64,000 bases of DNA, from contig CAINLR010000037.1 in assembly GCA_903850425.1 (NCBI GenBank), positions 1-64,000 of the forward strand. The letters run 5' to 3'. Position 1 is the stretch's first letter, and every line of letters starts with the position of its first letter. This DNA is from an uncultured Verrucomicrobia subdivision 3 bacterium (lineage in GTDB: Bacteria > Verrucomicrobiota > Verrucomicrobiia > Limisphaerales > UBA11358). This document shows positions 28,801-37,883 of this stretch, piece by piece. Both the position numbers and the translations under genes were made by a program. The notes below the pieces were generated by a model, which saw only the letters and a list, made by a program, of their open reading frames with translations, had not been told where the DNA came from and did no database searches.

Positions 28801-29341
28801 ACTATTGACCAACGGCGCCGTGGCCGCGTGGGGAGACAACAGCTTTGGCGAATCAACGGTGCCGGAGAATTTATCCAACGCGGTGGCCATCGCGGCAGGC
28901 TATCTTCACAGCGCGGCATTGTGCAGGGATGGCACGGTGATGGTTTGGGGAGATAATACGTTTGGCCAAACCAATGTGCCGTCGGGGTTGAGTAATGTGG
29001 TGGCCATTGCCGCGGGAGATTTTCATACGCTGGCGCTCTTGTCCAATGGTCGAGTGGTCGGCTGGGGCGAAGATTCGTTTGACCAGGCCGTGGCACCGGC
29101 GGGACTAACGGGCGCGGCCGGGATAGCCTGCGGCTATTTTCACAATCTCGCGCTCACCCCAGTCAAACAACTGACAGGACGCCTGAGCTCCGGGCAACTG
29201 GTGCTGGATTGGGGGGCGGGAATTTTGCAATGGTCGCCCGCCTTTTGCGGTCCGTATGCCGAACTTCCTTCGCAAGGCGGCAGCTATACGAACCGCGATC
29301 TACTGTCGGCACCCGCCAAGTATTACCGGGTGCGATATTAG
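25889..29341 (+). CDS. Secreted beta-helix / Ig-like / RCC1-repeat protein
   Basis: 1150 residues. Signal peptide MRACLLHLGCFLILLLAPVV, cleaved near AAA. Residues about 30-370 form a right-handed beta-helix like pectate-lyase/NosD proteins (repeated 'IENNRITGC', 'IRSNLIQSN', 'IVIANNRI' turns). About 400-800 is a series of Ig-like domains (QWKFNGNTIANATNTVL, LQWSKDGTALYGA). About 805-1100 contains RCC1-like repeats (VVAWGDNSGGQTDVP, AAWGDNSFGESTVPE) that would form a beta-propeller. It ends in LQWSP...YYRVRY, the C-terminal module seen in other exported proteins here. Likely an adhesin or polysaccharide-binding surface protein. No catalytic residues were identified. Confidence 0.85.
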   Translation: MRACLLHLGCFLILLLAPVVAAARTLRVPADYPSIQYAINVGTAGDTVLVSPGVYNESVNFAGKNLYLASVAGPAATRIEPTSGLAAVYFSNGETSNAVISGFTLTNAVAGISIANSSPTIGSNVIVNCANGITVSSGSPVIENNRITGCYYGNAVYLSGVGGAAIRSNLIQSNYAGGIFMSGVSGSIVIANNRIQGNQRDAIAGSYYYFNSSSFYSANIIQNVIADNSGYGVAFWINQGSRGPLMVNNTLVNNAYGITLGGYVGAVEVINNLVFGSNAVVIYNYSIVGNPYFQNNDLYALDGTAYAGDVTNLTGVNGNISVNPLLACAPGDDFHLLPGSPCIGAGSSNAPYLPDTDLDGTTRNQAQVDMGAYAFNPYFPPTPCVYLNPPTEIVMVTVPGQTSMAVNYPVIDATPGATVTCAPPSGAVFQAGTNTVLCTAVYGTNMLTATFRVTIEVPPSVTNVTSLVSVSACSNAILAVGAYSTQPISYQWKFNGNTIANATNTVLVITNAQAVNQGYYQLNLANDLGSTNSPLIFLRVVPTPPRITAQPGSLTTSAGGTALLSGSVLGSEPLALQWSKDGTALYGATLPQLVISNAQAVDAGVYQLAVTNYLGSVISTGATLTVLPAKPSFVLQPVSTATNLGGDVKFSCLAAGSDDGTIVISYEWYFQSRPMSGQTGSILWLSSITTSNQGGYFVVASNAYGTATSEIAQLSVNLPPALATGLTNVVADEGSTVTFGVSAAGTPPLTYNWSCNYLPLTNTTATLTINNVTPVQSGFYAVTVSSPSGSISSTGRLNVALPACKVVAWGDNSGGQTDVPTNLADAVAVAGGDYYSMVLHHNGSITSWGLEDLDAPTNLLRYVAFAAGASHALGVLEDGSLAAWGRNDAGQAEVPVGTVSVLSVAAGDAHSLALLVSGQVVAWGDNTYGQLNLPWCLQTTGYWTNFPSWDWVTLSPNPVQAIAAHGDHSLALLTNGAVAAWGDNSFGESTVPENLSNAVAIAAGYLHSAALCRDGTVMVWGDNTFGQTNVPSGLSNVVAIAAGDFHTLALLSNGRVVGWGEDSFDQAVAPAGLTGAAGIACGYFHNLALTPVKQLTGRLSSGQLVLDWGAGILQWSPAFCGPYAELPSQGGSYTNRDLLSAPAKYYRVRY

Positions 29342-29516
29342 GTCCTATCCGCATACGGTGATCTTCATCCAGTCAACGCGCCGCTTGCGGACGCACAGGG
29401 ATCAGCACATCGCCAAAGTGGCTATTCGATGAGATGGATGGATATTTTAGCACCCGGGCGGGGTGGAGGATCTTGCAACTTACGAGACCATTGATTCTAT
29501 TGATCAAAAACGAAAT

Positions 29517-29591
29517 TGGTAGCGCATACGGGAATCGAACCCGTCCTTCAGCCTTGAGAAGGCCACGTCCTAGCCGATAGACGAATGCGCT
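29517..29591 (-). tRNA. tRNA-Glu (anticodon CTC)
   Basis: Acceptor AGCGCAT pairs with ATGCGCT, the D-arm is GTCTATCGGCTAGGAC, and the anticodon stem TGGCC/GGCTG encloses loop TTCTCAA (anticodon CTC). The T-arm ACGGG/CCCGT has loop TTCGATT and CCA is encoded. Two G-U pairs occur in the anticodon stem. The D-arm is typical of glutamate tRNAs. Confidence 0.93.
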
Positions 29592-29751
29592 GACTAAGGC
29601 AAATGCTAACGGGCAACGGCGCAATGTCAATGCTGCGGCTTGCTCGTGTCGCGGCTTGCTCGCCATCTCCGCTGGCATTGAGGCAGGCGATGTCGGCCAA
29701 CGTTTTATCAATTACCACCTTTCCGGTAAGCACGGATACCTTGCCGGTGAA

Positions 29752-30075
29752 ATGAAAACTATCTCCCCCCATTTCACTCTGCTGCCGGCGGTGTCGCTGG
29801 TGGGTTGCGCCACTCCGCCGTTGCCGATCATTCAACCGCCGCCGAGCCAGAGTGCGCGGGAGAAATTTGGCAGGATTGGTGAGGTGGCTTTGACGCCGGC
29901 GCCGGGGATCGACATTCAAACATTCGCGGAGTGGTCAGCCGCCGCCGCTTTCCCAAGTTCGGAAATCCAGTTGGCCTTGGAGCAAATCAGTTGCGAAATC
30001 AGCAGCCACGTGTTTCCTCGCACCACCAATGCGACTTTCCCAGAGGCCTCAAAACAACAGCTCTGTTCAAAGTGA
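29752..30075 (+). CDS. Small putative lipoprotein
   Basis: 107 residues from MKTISPHFTLLPAVSLVGC, where L-V-G-C is a lipobox, so the mature protein would be lipid-anchored. The rest is Pro-rich at first (PPLPIIQPPPSQSAREKFG) and then unremarkable, with two more Cys. The stop overlaps the GTG start of the next gene (GTGA at 30072-30075), which supports it as a translated gene. The C-terminal half could be an out-of-frame tail of a longer decayed lipoprotein. No family is recognised. Confidence 0.5.
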   Translation: MKTISPHFTLLPAVSLVGCATPPLPIIQPPPSQSAREKFGRIGEVALTPAPGIDIQTFAEWSAAAAFPSSEIQLALEQISCEISSHVFPRTTNATFPEASKQQLCSK

Positions 30076-30539
30076 AAACGGAAATCACCCAAATCAATCT
30101 CTGCATCGCCTGGCTCTGGATTTTGCTCGGCTTTGTCTCCGGCATGATGCTCGGCCTGTTCTTTCGTGGCGAACACTGGCTCGGTGGCTACGCGAGTTTC
30201 AAGCGCCGGCTGTATCGGCTGGGCCATATTTCGTTCTTTGGCCTTGGCGCGTTGAATGTGTTGTTCTATCTGACGGCCCAACATTTCTCGCTCGCCGGGC
30301 CGCTGGTTCACGTCGCATCGCTCGCGTTCATAGTCGGTGCCATTGCCATGCCGATATGCTGCGCCGTCATGGCCAGTTTTCCCAAGGCGCACCTGATTTT
30401 CGCCGTGCCGGTCATCAGCCTGATTCTCGGCGGGGCGCTGATGTTGGCACAAATCATAGAGGAACCGAAAGCCACTGGCACGGCGAACCTGACGGCCGCA
30501 ACGATCAACGATCAACCAGCAACTACGAACTCACCATGA
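30072..30539 (+). CDS. Four-helix integral membrane protein
   Basis: 155 residues from a GTG start. Four hydrophobic segments are visible (IAWLWILLGFVSGMMLGLFF, ISFFGLGALNVLFYLT, VHVASLAFIVGAIAMPICC, LIFAVPVISLILGGALML), followed by a polar tail. The frame is open further upstream to 29931, but that part overlaps the lipoprotein gene in another frame. The stop overlaps the ATG of the radical SAM gene (ATGA at 30536-30539). The family is unknown. Translational coupling on both sides suggests it works with its neighbours. Confidence 0.75.
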   Translation: MKTEITQINLCIAWLWILLGFVSGMMLGLFFRGEHWLGGYASFKRRLYRLGHISFFGLGALNVLFYLTAQHFSLAGPLVHVASLAFIVGAIAMPICCAVMASFPKAHLIFAVPVISLILGGALMLAQIIEEPKATGTANLTAATINDQPATTNSP

Positions 30540-31906
30540 AACACATCGGCTTCATCGCCATGAGCGGCGTCCGCGCGCACAATGCGGAGCTCACCCAACT
30601 CGGCCTCACCTTGCCCGGCTTCGTGGACCGCAATAAAATCATCGCCTCGCTGCCCAGCCTCGGCCTGCTCACGCTCGCCGGGTTGACGCCGGATCGTTTT
30701 GAAATCAGCTACCACGAGATTGCTGACCTCAAAACCTTGCCGGAGCTGCCGATGGATTTCGATCTGGTCGCCATCAGCACCTTCACGGCGCAATTTTACG
30801 AGGCGTGCGATGTGGCTGATTATTACCGTGCCAAAGGCATTCCCGTCGTGATGGGCGGCATCACGGTTTCGTCGCTGCGCGAACAGGCCAAGGAACATTG
30901 CAGCAGCGTTGTCATTGGCGAGGGTGAACTGCTCTGGCCCGAACTGCTTGCCGATTTTGAGCGTGGTGACTTGAAACCATTTTACAGCACCAACCGCGAG
31001 TTTGATCTCGCCGATGCGCCGGTGCCGCGCTTTGATTTGCTCGACCCGGAGAAATACAACCGCCTCACGGTGCAGACCAGTCGCGGCTGTCCGCACCGCT
31101 GCGAATTTTGCGCGAGTTCCATTTTGTTGACGCCGCGATACAAAGTGAAGCCGGTGGAAAAAGTCATCGCCGAAATCCGCGCGATCAAAGCGATCTGGCC
31201 GCGCCCGTTCATCGAATTCGCCGACGACAACAGTTTTGCCGACCGCGAGCATTACAAAAAACTCCTGCGCGAACTCGCGAAGGAAAACGTGCGCTGGTTC
31301 ACCGAAGCCGACGTGCGCGTCGCGCAGGACGACGAGTTACTTGCACTCATCCGGGATTCTGGCTGTCAGCAAATTCTCATCGGTCTCGAAAGCCCGCACC
31401 GCACGAGTCTCTACGGCGTGGAAATGAAATCGAATTGGAAACTGCACCAGCAGGATCATTACAAAGCGGCCATTGAAAAAATTCAATCCTACGGCATCAC
31501 GGTCAACGGCTGCTTCATTCTCGGCCTCGATGGCGACACGCGCGACGTCTTCGACGACGTGCTTGATTTTGTTCGGGATTCCGGGCTTTACGAAGTGCAG
31601 GTGACGTTTCTGACCGCGTTTCCGGGCACGCCGCTTTACGCCCGGCTCAAGGCGGAAGGGCGCATTCTCCGCGACCGGGCGTGGGAACTTTGCACGCTGT
31701 TCGATATCAACTTTCAGCCGAAGACAATGAGCGTCGCAGAATTGCAAAGCGGCTTTCTCGGACTGGCGAAACAGCTTTATTCCGTCGAAGAAACCAGGAC
31801 CCGGCGTCGTAACTTCAAACGTCGGTTGAAAGCATCGCCCAATTTTGGCCCGCACATGACAAAACAGGTGCATTGTCCGGCGGCGGCGGCACTGCCAAGC
31901 TTCTAG
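30536..31906 (+). CDS. B12-binding radical SAM protein
   Basis: 456 residues. The N-terminal ~160 residues resemble a cobalamin-binding Rossmann domain (FDLVAISTFTAQFYEACDVA, IPVVMGGITVSSLREQ, VIGEGELLWPELL). The radical SAM core carries CPHRCEFC (CxxxCxxC, about residues 184-191), which ligates the 4Fe-4S cluster that cleaves SAM, followed by IEFADDNSF and ILIGLESPHRTS. Such enzymes perform methylations or rearrangements at unactivated carbons. The substrate cannot be told. It is translationally coupled to the membrane protein upstream and lies 58 bases ahead of the activase-like gene. Confidence 0.88.
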   Translation: MKHIGFIAMSGVRAHNAELTQLGLTLPGFVDRNKIIASLPSLGLLTLAGLTPDRFEISYHEIADLKTLPELPMDFDLVAISTFTAQFYEACDVADYYRAKGIPVVMGGITVSSLREQAKEHCSSVVIGEGELLWPELLADFERGDLKPFYSTNREFDLADAPVPRFDLLDPEKYNRLTVQTSRGCPHRCEFCASSILLTPRYKVKPVEKVIAEIRAIKAIWPRPFIEFADDNSFADREHYKKLLRELAKENVRWFTEADVRVAQDDELLALIRDSGCQQILIGLESPHRTSLYGVEMKSNWKLHQQDHYKAAIEKIQSYGITVNGCFILGLDGDTRDVFDDVLDFVRDSGLYEVQVTFLTAFPGTPLYARLKAEGRILRDRAWELCTLFDINFQPKTMSVAELQSGFLGLAKQLYSVEETRTRRRNFKRRLKASPNFGPHMTKQVHCPAAAALPSF

Positions 31907-31964
31907 TGGCTGCGGTGATTCATGGCGTGAGCACAAATGATGGAATGCAAATGATGAGGCTAAT

Positions 31965-34900
31965 ATGAAGACACTGGAAATATTCGGTCCCACCCTCTCA
32001 AACAGCGGTCCAGACGGCGTGGCCCGCACGCGTTCGTCGCGCTTCCTCGGCATTGATATTGGTGCGGAAACGCTCAAGTTGGTTGAAGTCTTGAAGGACG
32101 GCGACAGCTGCAAAATCGTCCGGCAGGAAATCCTGGAGCATGATAAGAAGCCCGGTGGGGAGTTGATCGACATGCTGCAACGTTCGGGCTGGTCCACTGC
32201 CGGCGGGGCGACGGTGACGGGTCATTTGTCCACTCAGATTAACCTGCCGCGTGTCCCGGCCAAGCAGGCGCTCCTGCGCGGCTACCGTTTTTTGTTCGGC
32301 GACGTGTCGGCCACCCTTGTCAACATCGGCAGCCATGGTTTCTCGGTGCTCGAATTGCGCGCGAACGGCCTGACCGTGTTCCGCGAGAACAGCCGCTGTT
32401 CGCAGGGCACTGGCAATTTTCTCCGCCAGCTTGTCGAGCGTTTCTCGCTGACCGTCGAGGAGGCGAGCGCGTTGTGCGCCGAGGTGCCGGATCCTGCGCC
32501 GCTCTCCGGTCGCTGTCCCGTGATTCTTAAAACGGACATGACGCATCTCGCCAACAAAGGCGAGGATCGCGCGCGGATTCTTGCCGGGTTGTTCGACGCC
32601 GTTTGCGAAAATGTTTTCGTGCTCCTCAAGCCCGGGGCCAGCCCGGCGCGCGTGTTGCTCACGGGCGGCGTGAGCCGGTCGCCGCGGGTGCGCCGCATTT
32701 TTGGCGAAATGCTCGCCAAGCAAGGAATGACTTTGTTCGCGGCGGATGAAGAACAATTGCTCGGTCTCGAAGCGCTTGGCTGTGCGCTGATCGCAGCGGA
32801 AAACCCCACGGCGCTGCCGGGGCTGGAAAAATTAGTTCTGCCGCCTCGCGAATTGAAGTTGGAACGTTTGCCTGCGCTTGCGGATTCGCTCCACCGCGTC
32901 CGCCGGATGCCGAAGCGACCGTGGGCAAAAGTGAATGGCGAATTCCGTCGCCTCGTGCTTGGGTTCGACATTGGCTCCACGGGATCCAAAGTCGTGGCGC
33001 TGGATTTGGCGACACGCGAAACGGTTTGGGAGGCGTATCGCCAGACGCTGGGCGATCCCGTCGGGGCCGCGCAGGATTTGCTCCGGCGCTTCACCGAAAA
33101 TCCGGCGGCGAAATATCCGGTCGTCGCGTTTGGGGCCACCGGCAGCGGACGCGAAGTCGCCGGTTCGCTGCTCAGCTCTTGTTATGGCCAGGAGGCCGTG
33201 TTCATTGTGAATGAAATCGTCGCGCACGCCACTGGCGCACTGCACTTCGATCCGCGTGTGGACACGATTTTTGAGATCGGCGGTCAAGACGCCAAATACA
33301 CTCGACTGGCTGAGGGCCGCATCATTGACTGCGCGATGAACGAGGCGTGCAGCGCGGGCACAGGTTCCTTCATTGAGGAGCAGGGCAGCAAGTTCTCGGG
33401 CATTGAGGATGTGCAGCAACTCGCCCGGGCCGCGCAGGCCGCGCCTGCAGGAGTATCGCTGGGTCAGCATTGTTCCGTGTTCATGGCTGAAGTGATAGAT
33501 GAGGCCGTCTCGGCGGGGGTGGAGCAATCGGCGATCATTTCGGGCCTCTATGATTCCATCATCAAGAATTATTTGAATCGCGTGAAGGGCAACCGCTCCA
33601 TCGGCAAAGTTATTTTCTGCCAGGGCATGCCGTTTTCCGCCGATGCACTCGCGGCGGCGGTCGCGCGGCAAACCGGCAGCGAAGTCATTGTGCCGCCGAA
33701 TCCCGGCACGGTGGGCGCGTTGGGCATCGCGCTGCTGGCGGCGCGCGAGTTGGGAGTGGCCCAACCCACAGGCGAGACGCCTGTGCCACTACCGCCGCTG
33801 GAACTGGCGAAGTTTCTCGGCGCGAAAGTGGAACAAAAGGACACGTTTGTCTGTGGTTCCACGCGTGGATGTGGTGGCGCAGGAAATCACTGCCGCATCG
33901 AGCGGCTCCGCACTTTGGTTGCGGCGCAAAGATCCAATTTCACCTGGGGCGGTGGCTGCGCACTGCACGACAAAGGCACGCGCAAAAGGAAGTTGCCCGA
34001 CCTTGCGCCGGATCCGTTTCGCGAGCGCGGCGAGCAGTTGCAAAAAATTGTCGCGCCACTCACCGCGCGGCGGGGCGGTCAGCGCATTGCAATGAGCGAT
34101 GAGTTCATGCTGAAGGGACTGTTCCCGTTTTTCGCCGCCTATCTTCATGCGGCCGGATTGGATCTGGAAATTGTCGGCGCTGCCGGGCCGGATGTGCTCA
34201 AGCGCGGCATCCAGACGGCGAACGCGCCGTTTTGCGCGCCGATGCAATTGTTTCACGGTGTCGCGCAGCAACTCGCGGCCACCGGCGCGGATTGGATGTT
34301 TGTGCCGATGCTTCGCACGCTGCCGGGCGAACCCGGTCAGCGTTGCTCTGCGGTCTGTCCGATCGTGCAAGCGGCACCAAAAGTGGTGGAGCGCGGGCTG
34401 GGTGCCGGCACCCCGCCGCGAATGCTCGCGCCGCTGCTTGACTTTGGCGCCGGCAATCTGGAATCGAAAGCGTTCCTGGCGAGCTGCAACCGGATGGCAA
34501 AGGAACTGGGATTGAATGAGAATCAGCGACGCGCCGCCTGGTCGGCTGGCATTGCGGCGCAGCAGCAGTTTGTCGCCGCCGGGTTGGAGATTGGCCGGCG
34601 CGCACTGGAATTTTGCCGCGCGCAAAATGTCGTGCCCGTCGTCGTGCTCGGTCGCAACTACACAATTTACAGCCAGGTGCTGAACTCGAATGTGCCGGCG
34701 ATTTTGCGCGAGCAGGGGGCGGTCGGGATCCCGGTGGATTGCTTTCCGCTGGACGCGGCGACGCCGATGTTTGCCGACATGTATTGGGGTTACGGTCAGA
34801 CGATTTTGCGCGCGGCGCATCAAGTGCGCCGGATGCCTGGCGTGTATGCGTTGTATTGCAGCAATTATTCCTGTGGGCCGGACAGTTTTAATCTGCATTT

Positions 34901-36392
34901 CGCCGCCTACGCGATGGCGGGGAAACCTTTTGCGGTGATTGAAACCGACGGTCATTCCGGCGACGCCGGCACGCGGACGCGCGTCGAGGCTTTCCTGCAT
35001 TGCGTCGAGGAAGATCGTCGCGCCGCCAAGGCAGATGCCGTGCTGAATCATTTTGCGAAAGTGCAATTCAGCGGCCAGGGTATTGGCGAGCTGCGGTCGC
35101 GCGGTGGCAAATCTGAAACGCTGCTGGTTCCCCACATTGGCCCGTCGTCAGACGCGGTCGCGGCGGTGTTTCGCGGACTGGGCTTGAACGCGGAAAGTCT
35201 GCCCGCACCGGACGCGGAGTCGCTGCGCATCGGCCGCCGGCACACGTCGGGCAAGGAATGTCTGCCCATGCCCTGCACACTCGGCTCGCTGATCCAGCGC
35301 TTGGAACGCGCGCCGACGGACGAGAAATTTGTTTATCTCATGCCCGGCACGGACGGCCCGTGCCGGTTTGGAGTTTACAATTTGCTCAACAACATCGTGC
35401 TGGATCGGCTGGGCTGGCGCGACCGCGTGCGCATCTGGTCGCCGAAGGACACCGGCTATTTCGCCGACCTGCCGGCGGGCACGGAAATGCTGGTGTTCGC
35501 CGGCTTTGCGGCCACCGACTTTCTGTTGCAGGCGCTGTTCGATGTCCGGCCGGTGGAACGCGAGCGCGGCGGGGCAAATAAAATTTACGCACGCTTTCAG
35601 CGCGAACTGCTGGCGCAAATCGAAACGGCGGCCCGCGGCAGCCTGTCGTTGGGAGCGGCATTGTGGCAGGTGGCTGGCGGAAGTCTCTTTGGCATTCGCG
35701 CATTGCTCGGCCGCGCGGGCCGTGAATTCGCCGCGCTGCGTGGACCGGGCAAATTGCCGTGCGTGGAGTTGGCCGGTGAAATTTACGTGCGCGGCGTGAA
35801 TTTCAGCAACGACTTCCTGATCGAGAAACTCGAAGCGCGCGGATTGCGCGTGCATCTCGCGCCGAAAGTGGAATGGATCAATTATTGCGGCCACGTGGAG
35901 CAACAAATGCATGGCGGCAAGCCATTCGCGGCGGGTTTCAGCCAGTTCGTCCGGCGGCGCATCGAGAGCCTGGCCATGTCGGCGCTGGCGCCGCACCTCG
36001 GCTGGGCGGCCCTGCCAACCACCGAGGAGGCGTTGGCGGCGGCAGAACCTTACGTCAACTCCGCGCTGCTCGGCGAAGCGGTGCTCACCGTCGGCGCGCC
36101 GCTGCACGAATGGCGGCACGGGCAGATTGACGGCGTGGTGAACGTCGGCCCGCTGGAGTGCATGCCTTCAAAGATCGCCGAGGCGCAATGGCACCAACTC
36201 GCCGAGCGCGAGGGCACTTTGTGCCTGACGCTGGCGTTCAACGGCGATCCGGTAAACACTGCAGCACTCGACAATTTTGCGTTTGAAGTCAAAAACCGTT
36301 TTGCGCGCAATCGCAATCCGGAACGATGTGATGGCCAACTCGCAAAGCAAACGACTTTTGACCAAAGCGCAGTGGCAGAATATTTGCGATGA
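31965..36392 (+). CDS. 2-hydroxyacyl-CoA dehydratase activase-like protein (1475 aa)
   Basis: Start MKTLEIFGPTLSNSG, preceded by GAGG. Two BcrAD/BadFG ATPase domains lie in tandem. The first (about 25-290) begins FLGIDIGAETLKLVEV and looks more divergent. The second (about 330-600) has GFDIGSTGSKVVALD, TIFEIGGQDAKYTRL and NEACSAGTGSFIEEQG, with the Cys that would help hold the inter-subunit 4Fe-4S cluster. From about 705 the DUF2229-type region begins (CAPMQLFHGVAQQLAA, SGKECLPMPCTLGS, MPGTDGPCRFGVYN). Known relatives are large proteins of obscure function related to dehydratase activators (ATP-driven electron donors). It lies between two B12-type radical SAM genes, so a shared pathway is likely but unidentified. 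Confidence 0.87.
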   Translation: MKTLEIFGPTLSNSGPDGVARTRSSRFLGIDIGAETLKLVEVLKDGDSCKIVRQEILEHDKKPGGELIDMLQRSGWSTAGGATVTGHLSTQINLPRVPAKQALLRGYRFLFGDVSATLVNIGSHGFSVLELRANGLTVFRENSRCSQGTGNFLRQLVERFSLTVEEASALCAEVPDPAPLSGRCPVILKTDMTHLANKGEDRARILAGLFDAVCENVFVLLKPGASPARVLLTGGVSRSPRVRRIFGEMLAKQGMTLFAADEEQLLGLEALGCALIAAENPTALPGLEKLVLPPRELKLERLPALADSLHRVRRMPKRPWAKVNGEFRRLVLGFDIGSTGSKVVALDLATRETVWEAYRQTLGDPVGAAQDLLRRFTENPAAKYPVVAFGATGSGREVAGSLLSSCYGQEAVFIVNEIVAHATGALHFDPRVDTIFEIGGQDAKYTRLAEGRIIDCAMNEACSAGTGSFIEEQGSKFSGIEDVQQLARAAQAAPAGVSLGQHCSVFMAEVIDEAVSAGVEQSAIISGLYDSIIKNYLNRVKGNRSIGKVIFCQGMPFSADALAAAVARQTGSEVIVPPNPGTVGALGIALLAARELGVAQPTGETPVPLPPLELAKFLGAKVEQKDTFVCGSTRGCGGAGNHCRIERLRTLVAAQRSNFTWGGGCALHDKGTRKRKLPDLAPDPFRERGEQLQKIVAPLTARRGGQRIAMSDEFMLKGLFPFFAAYLHAAGLDLEIVGAAGPDVLKRGIQTANAPFCAPMQLFHGVAQQLAATGADWMFVPMLRTLPGEPGQRCSAVCPIVQAAPKVVERGLGAGTPPRMLAPLLDFGAGNLESKAFLASCNRMAKELGLNENQRRAAWSAGIAAQQQFVAAGLEIGRRALEFCRAQNVVPVVVLGRNYTIYSQVLNSNVPAILREQGAVGIPVDCFPLDAATPMFADMYWGYGQTILRAAHQVRRMPGVYALYCSNYSCGPDSFNLHFAAYAMAGKPFAVIETDGHSGDAGTRTRVEAFLHCVEEDRRAAKADAVLNHFAKVQFSGQGIGELRSRGGKSETLLVPHIGPSSDAVAAVFRGLGLNAESLPAPDAESLRIGRRHTSGKECLPMPCTLGSLIQRLERAPTDEKFVYLMPGTDGPCRFGVYNLLNNIVLDRLGWRDRVRIWSPKDTGYFADLPAGTEMLVFAGFAATDFLLQALFDVRPVERERGGANKIYARFQRELLAQIETAARGSLSLGAALWQVAGGSLFGIRALLGRAGREFAALRGPGKLPCVELAGEIYVRGVNFSNDFLIEKLEARGLRVHLAPKVEWINYCGHVEQQMHGGKPFAAGFSQFVRRRIESLAMSALAPHLGWAALPTTEEALAAAEPYVNSALLGEAVLTVGAPLHEWRHGQIDGVVNVGPLECMPSKIAEAQWHQLAEREGTLCLTLAFNGDPVNTAALDNFAFEVKNRFARNRNPERCDGQLAKQTTFDQSAVAEYLR

Positions 36393-36404
36393 ACGAAAGG
36401 ACCT

Positions 36405-37796
36405 ATGAAACTTGTGTTCGTCAACATCATGCAGGAATTGCAGAAATTTGATTCCACGGCGTATATCACTCAGCCGCCGGTTCCGCTGGCCGTTCTCAAC
36501 GCCGTGACTCCCAAGGCGATCGAGACCGGACTGATTGATGAGCAGGCGGACCCGGTCCGGTTTGAGGGGGATGTTTTTGCTTTCTCGGTATCCACGGAGA
36601 ACGCGAGGGCGGTTTACGAACACGCTGACGCGCTGCGTGCAGCCTGAAAAAAGGTGATCATGGGCGGCATCCATGTCACTACCTGCCCGGATGAAACCTT
36701 GCTGCATTCGGATGCCATTGTGACTGGGGAAGCTGAAGGTATCTGGCCCGAAGTTTGCGAGGATCTCCTGAGTGGTAGGCTCAAGGGAAAATACCTAGGG
36801 TCGCCCACACCGCCGTCGCGAATGTCGCCGGTGGATTATCGTTTTTTTGGCAACCGGAGATACCTCACGCCCGCATCCTTGTTTGCCACGCGGGGCTGTA
36901 ATCGCCGCTGCTCTTTTTGTGTCAGCTCGCGGTATATGGGCGCGTATCGGACGAAACCACTGGACGTGCTGGAGCGGGAAATTGACCAATTGATGCAGCT
37001 TTATCCTCGATCGTTCCTGCAATTTACCGACGACAATCTGCTCGTAAATCAAACTTACGCCTCCGAATTACTGGCCTTGCTTCGCCGGAAACGATGTCGT
37101 TTTGTGACGATGGTTACGGTGGATCAATTCTGTGATACGGCTTTGATTCAGGAGATGGCCGCGTCCGGATGTCTGGGCGTCGCGGTCGGTGTCGAATCAA
37201 TGGACGACGACAATTGTGCCGCGATCAGCAAATACCAGAATTTGCGTCAGCCGTTTTCTGAGGCATTGAATTTTGCCAACCAATGCGGCATCCAAGTGGT
37301 GCCACTCATCATGCTTGGGCTGCCACACGACACGCCTGAAAGGCTGGAACGTGCCCTGCAATTTCTGAAAAAAATGTCCTGTTCAATTTATGATATTCGG
37401 ATTCTGCGAATCTATCCTAGCACTCCGCTTTACAGCGAGATGATCGCTTCAGGCGATGTCACCCGGAATTGGTGGCTGAAGAAAAATTCCGCAGCGACCT
37501 GCAATCATCTGCTTCCCAGCTCCCTGGCAATGAATTTTAAACATCCCAACTTCGACCCAATGCAGCTTCAAACAATGGCGCTACGGTTCATCGCGGAATT
37601 GAACCAGTTGAAACCGGATTCGGTTGCTCACGTTTTGCGAGTTGGCGCGCGAAGTTCGGGACTAAGGTTGGCCGGAACCTTCATCCATGCGCGACGGAAA
37701 GCCGTCAGTCAGGCGCGAACGTTGCTGAAACAGGTGGAAGACACGGCTGCCTGCTTTCGCAAGGTTCAAAATGAATCAAACCCAAAGCTAGGATAA
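36405..37796 (+). pseudogene. B12-binding radical SAM gene with an in-frame TGA
   Basis: Two open segments in the same frame (36405-36647 and 36648 on) are separated only by TGA at 36645-36647. The first encodes the start of a cobalamin-binding domain (MKLVFVNIMQELQKFD ... YEHADALRAA). The second continues KKVIMGGIHVTTCPDE, then the radical SAM motif CNRRCSFC, LQFTDDNLLVN and VAVGVESMDDDNC. The TGA falls where the related protein encoded at 30536 has Gly (RAKGIPVVMGG), so a GGA-to-TGA change would explain it. The second part could restart at the ATG in VIMGG but would lack half of the B12 domain. It begins 12 bases after the activase-like gene. Confidence 0.75.
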
Positions 37797-37883
37797 CCGC
37801 CCTGGCACGCCAAAGCAGTTTCTCAGGTTGCACCTTCCATAGCCTTCAAAGCGCATCCCAATGGGGGATTGTATTCCTGTTAC

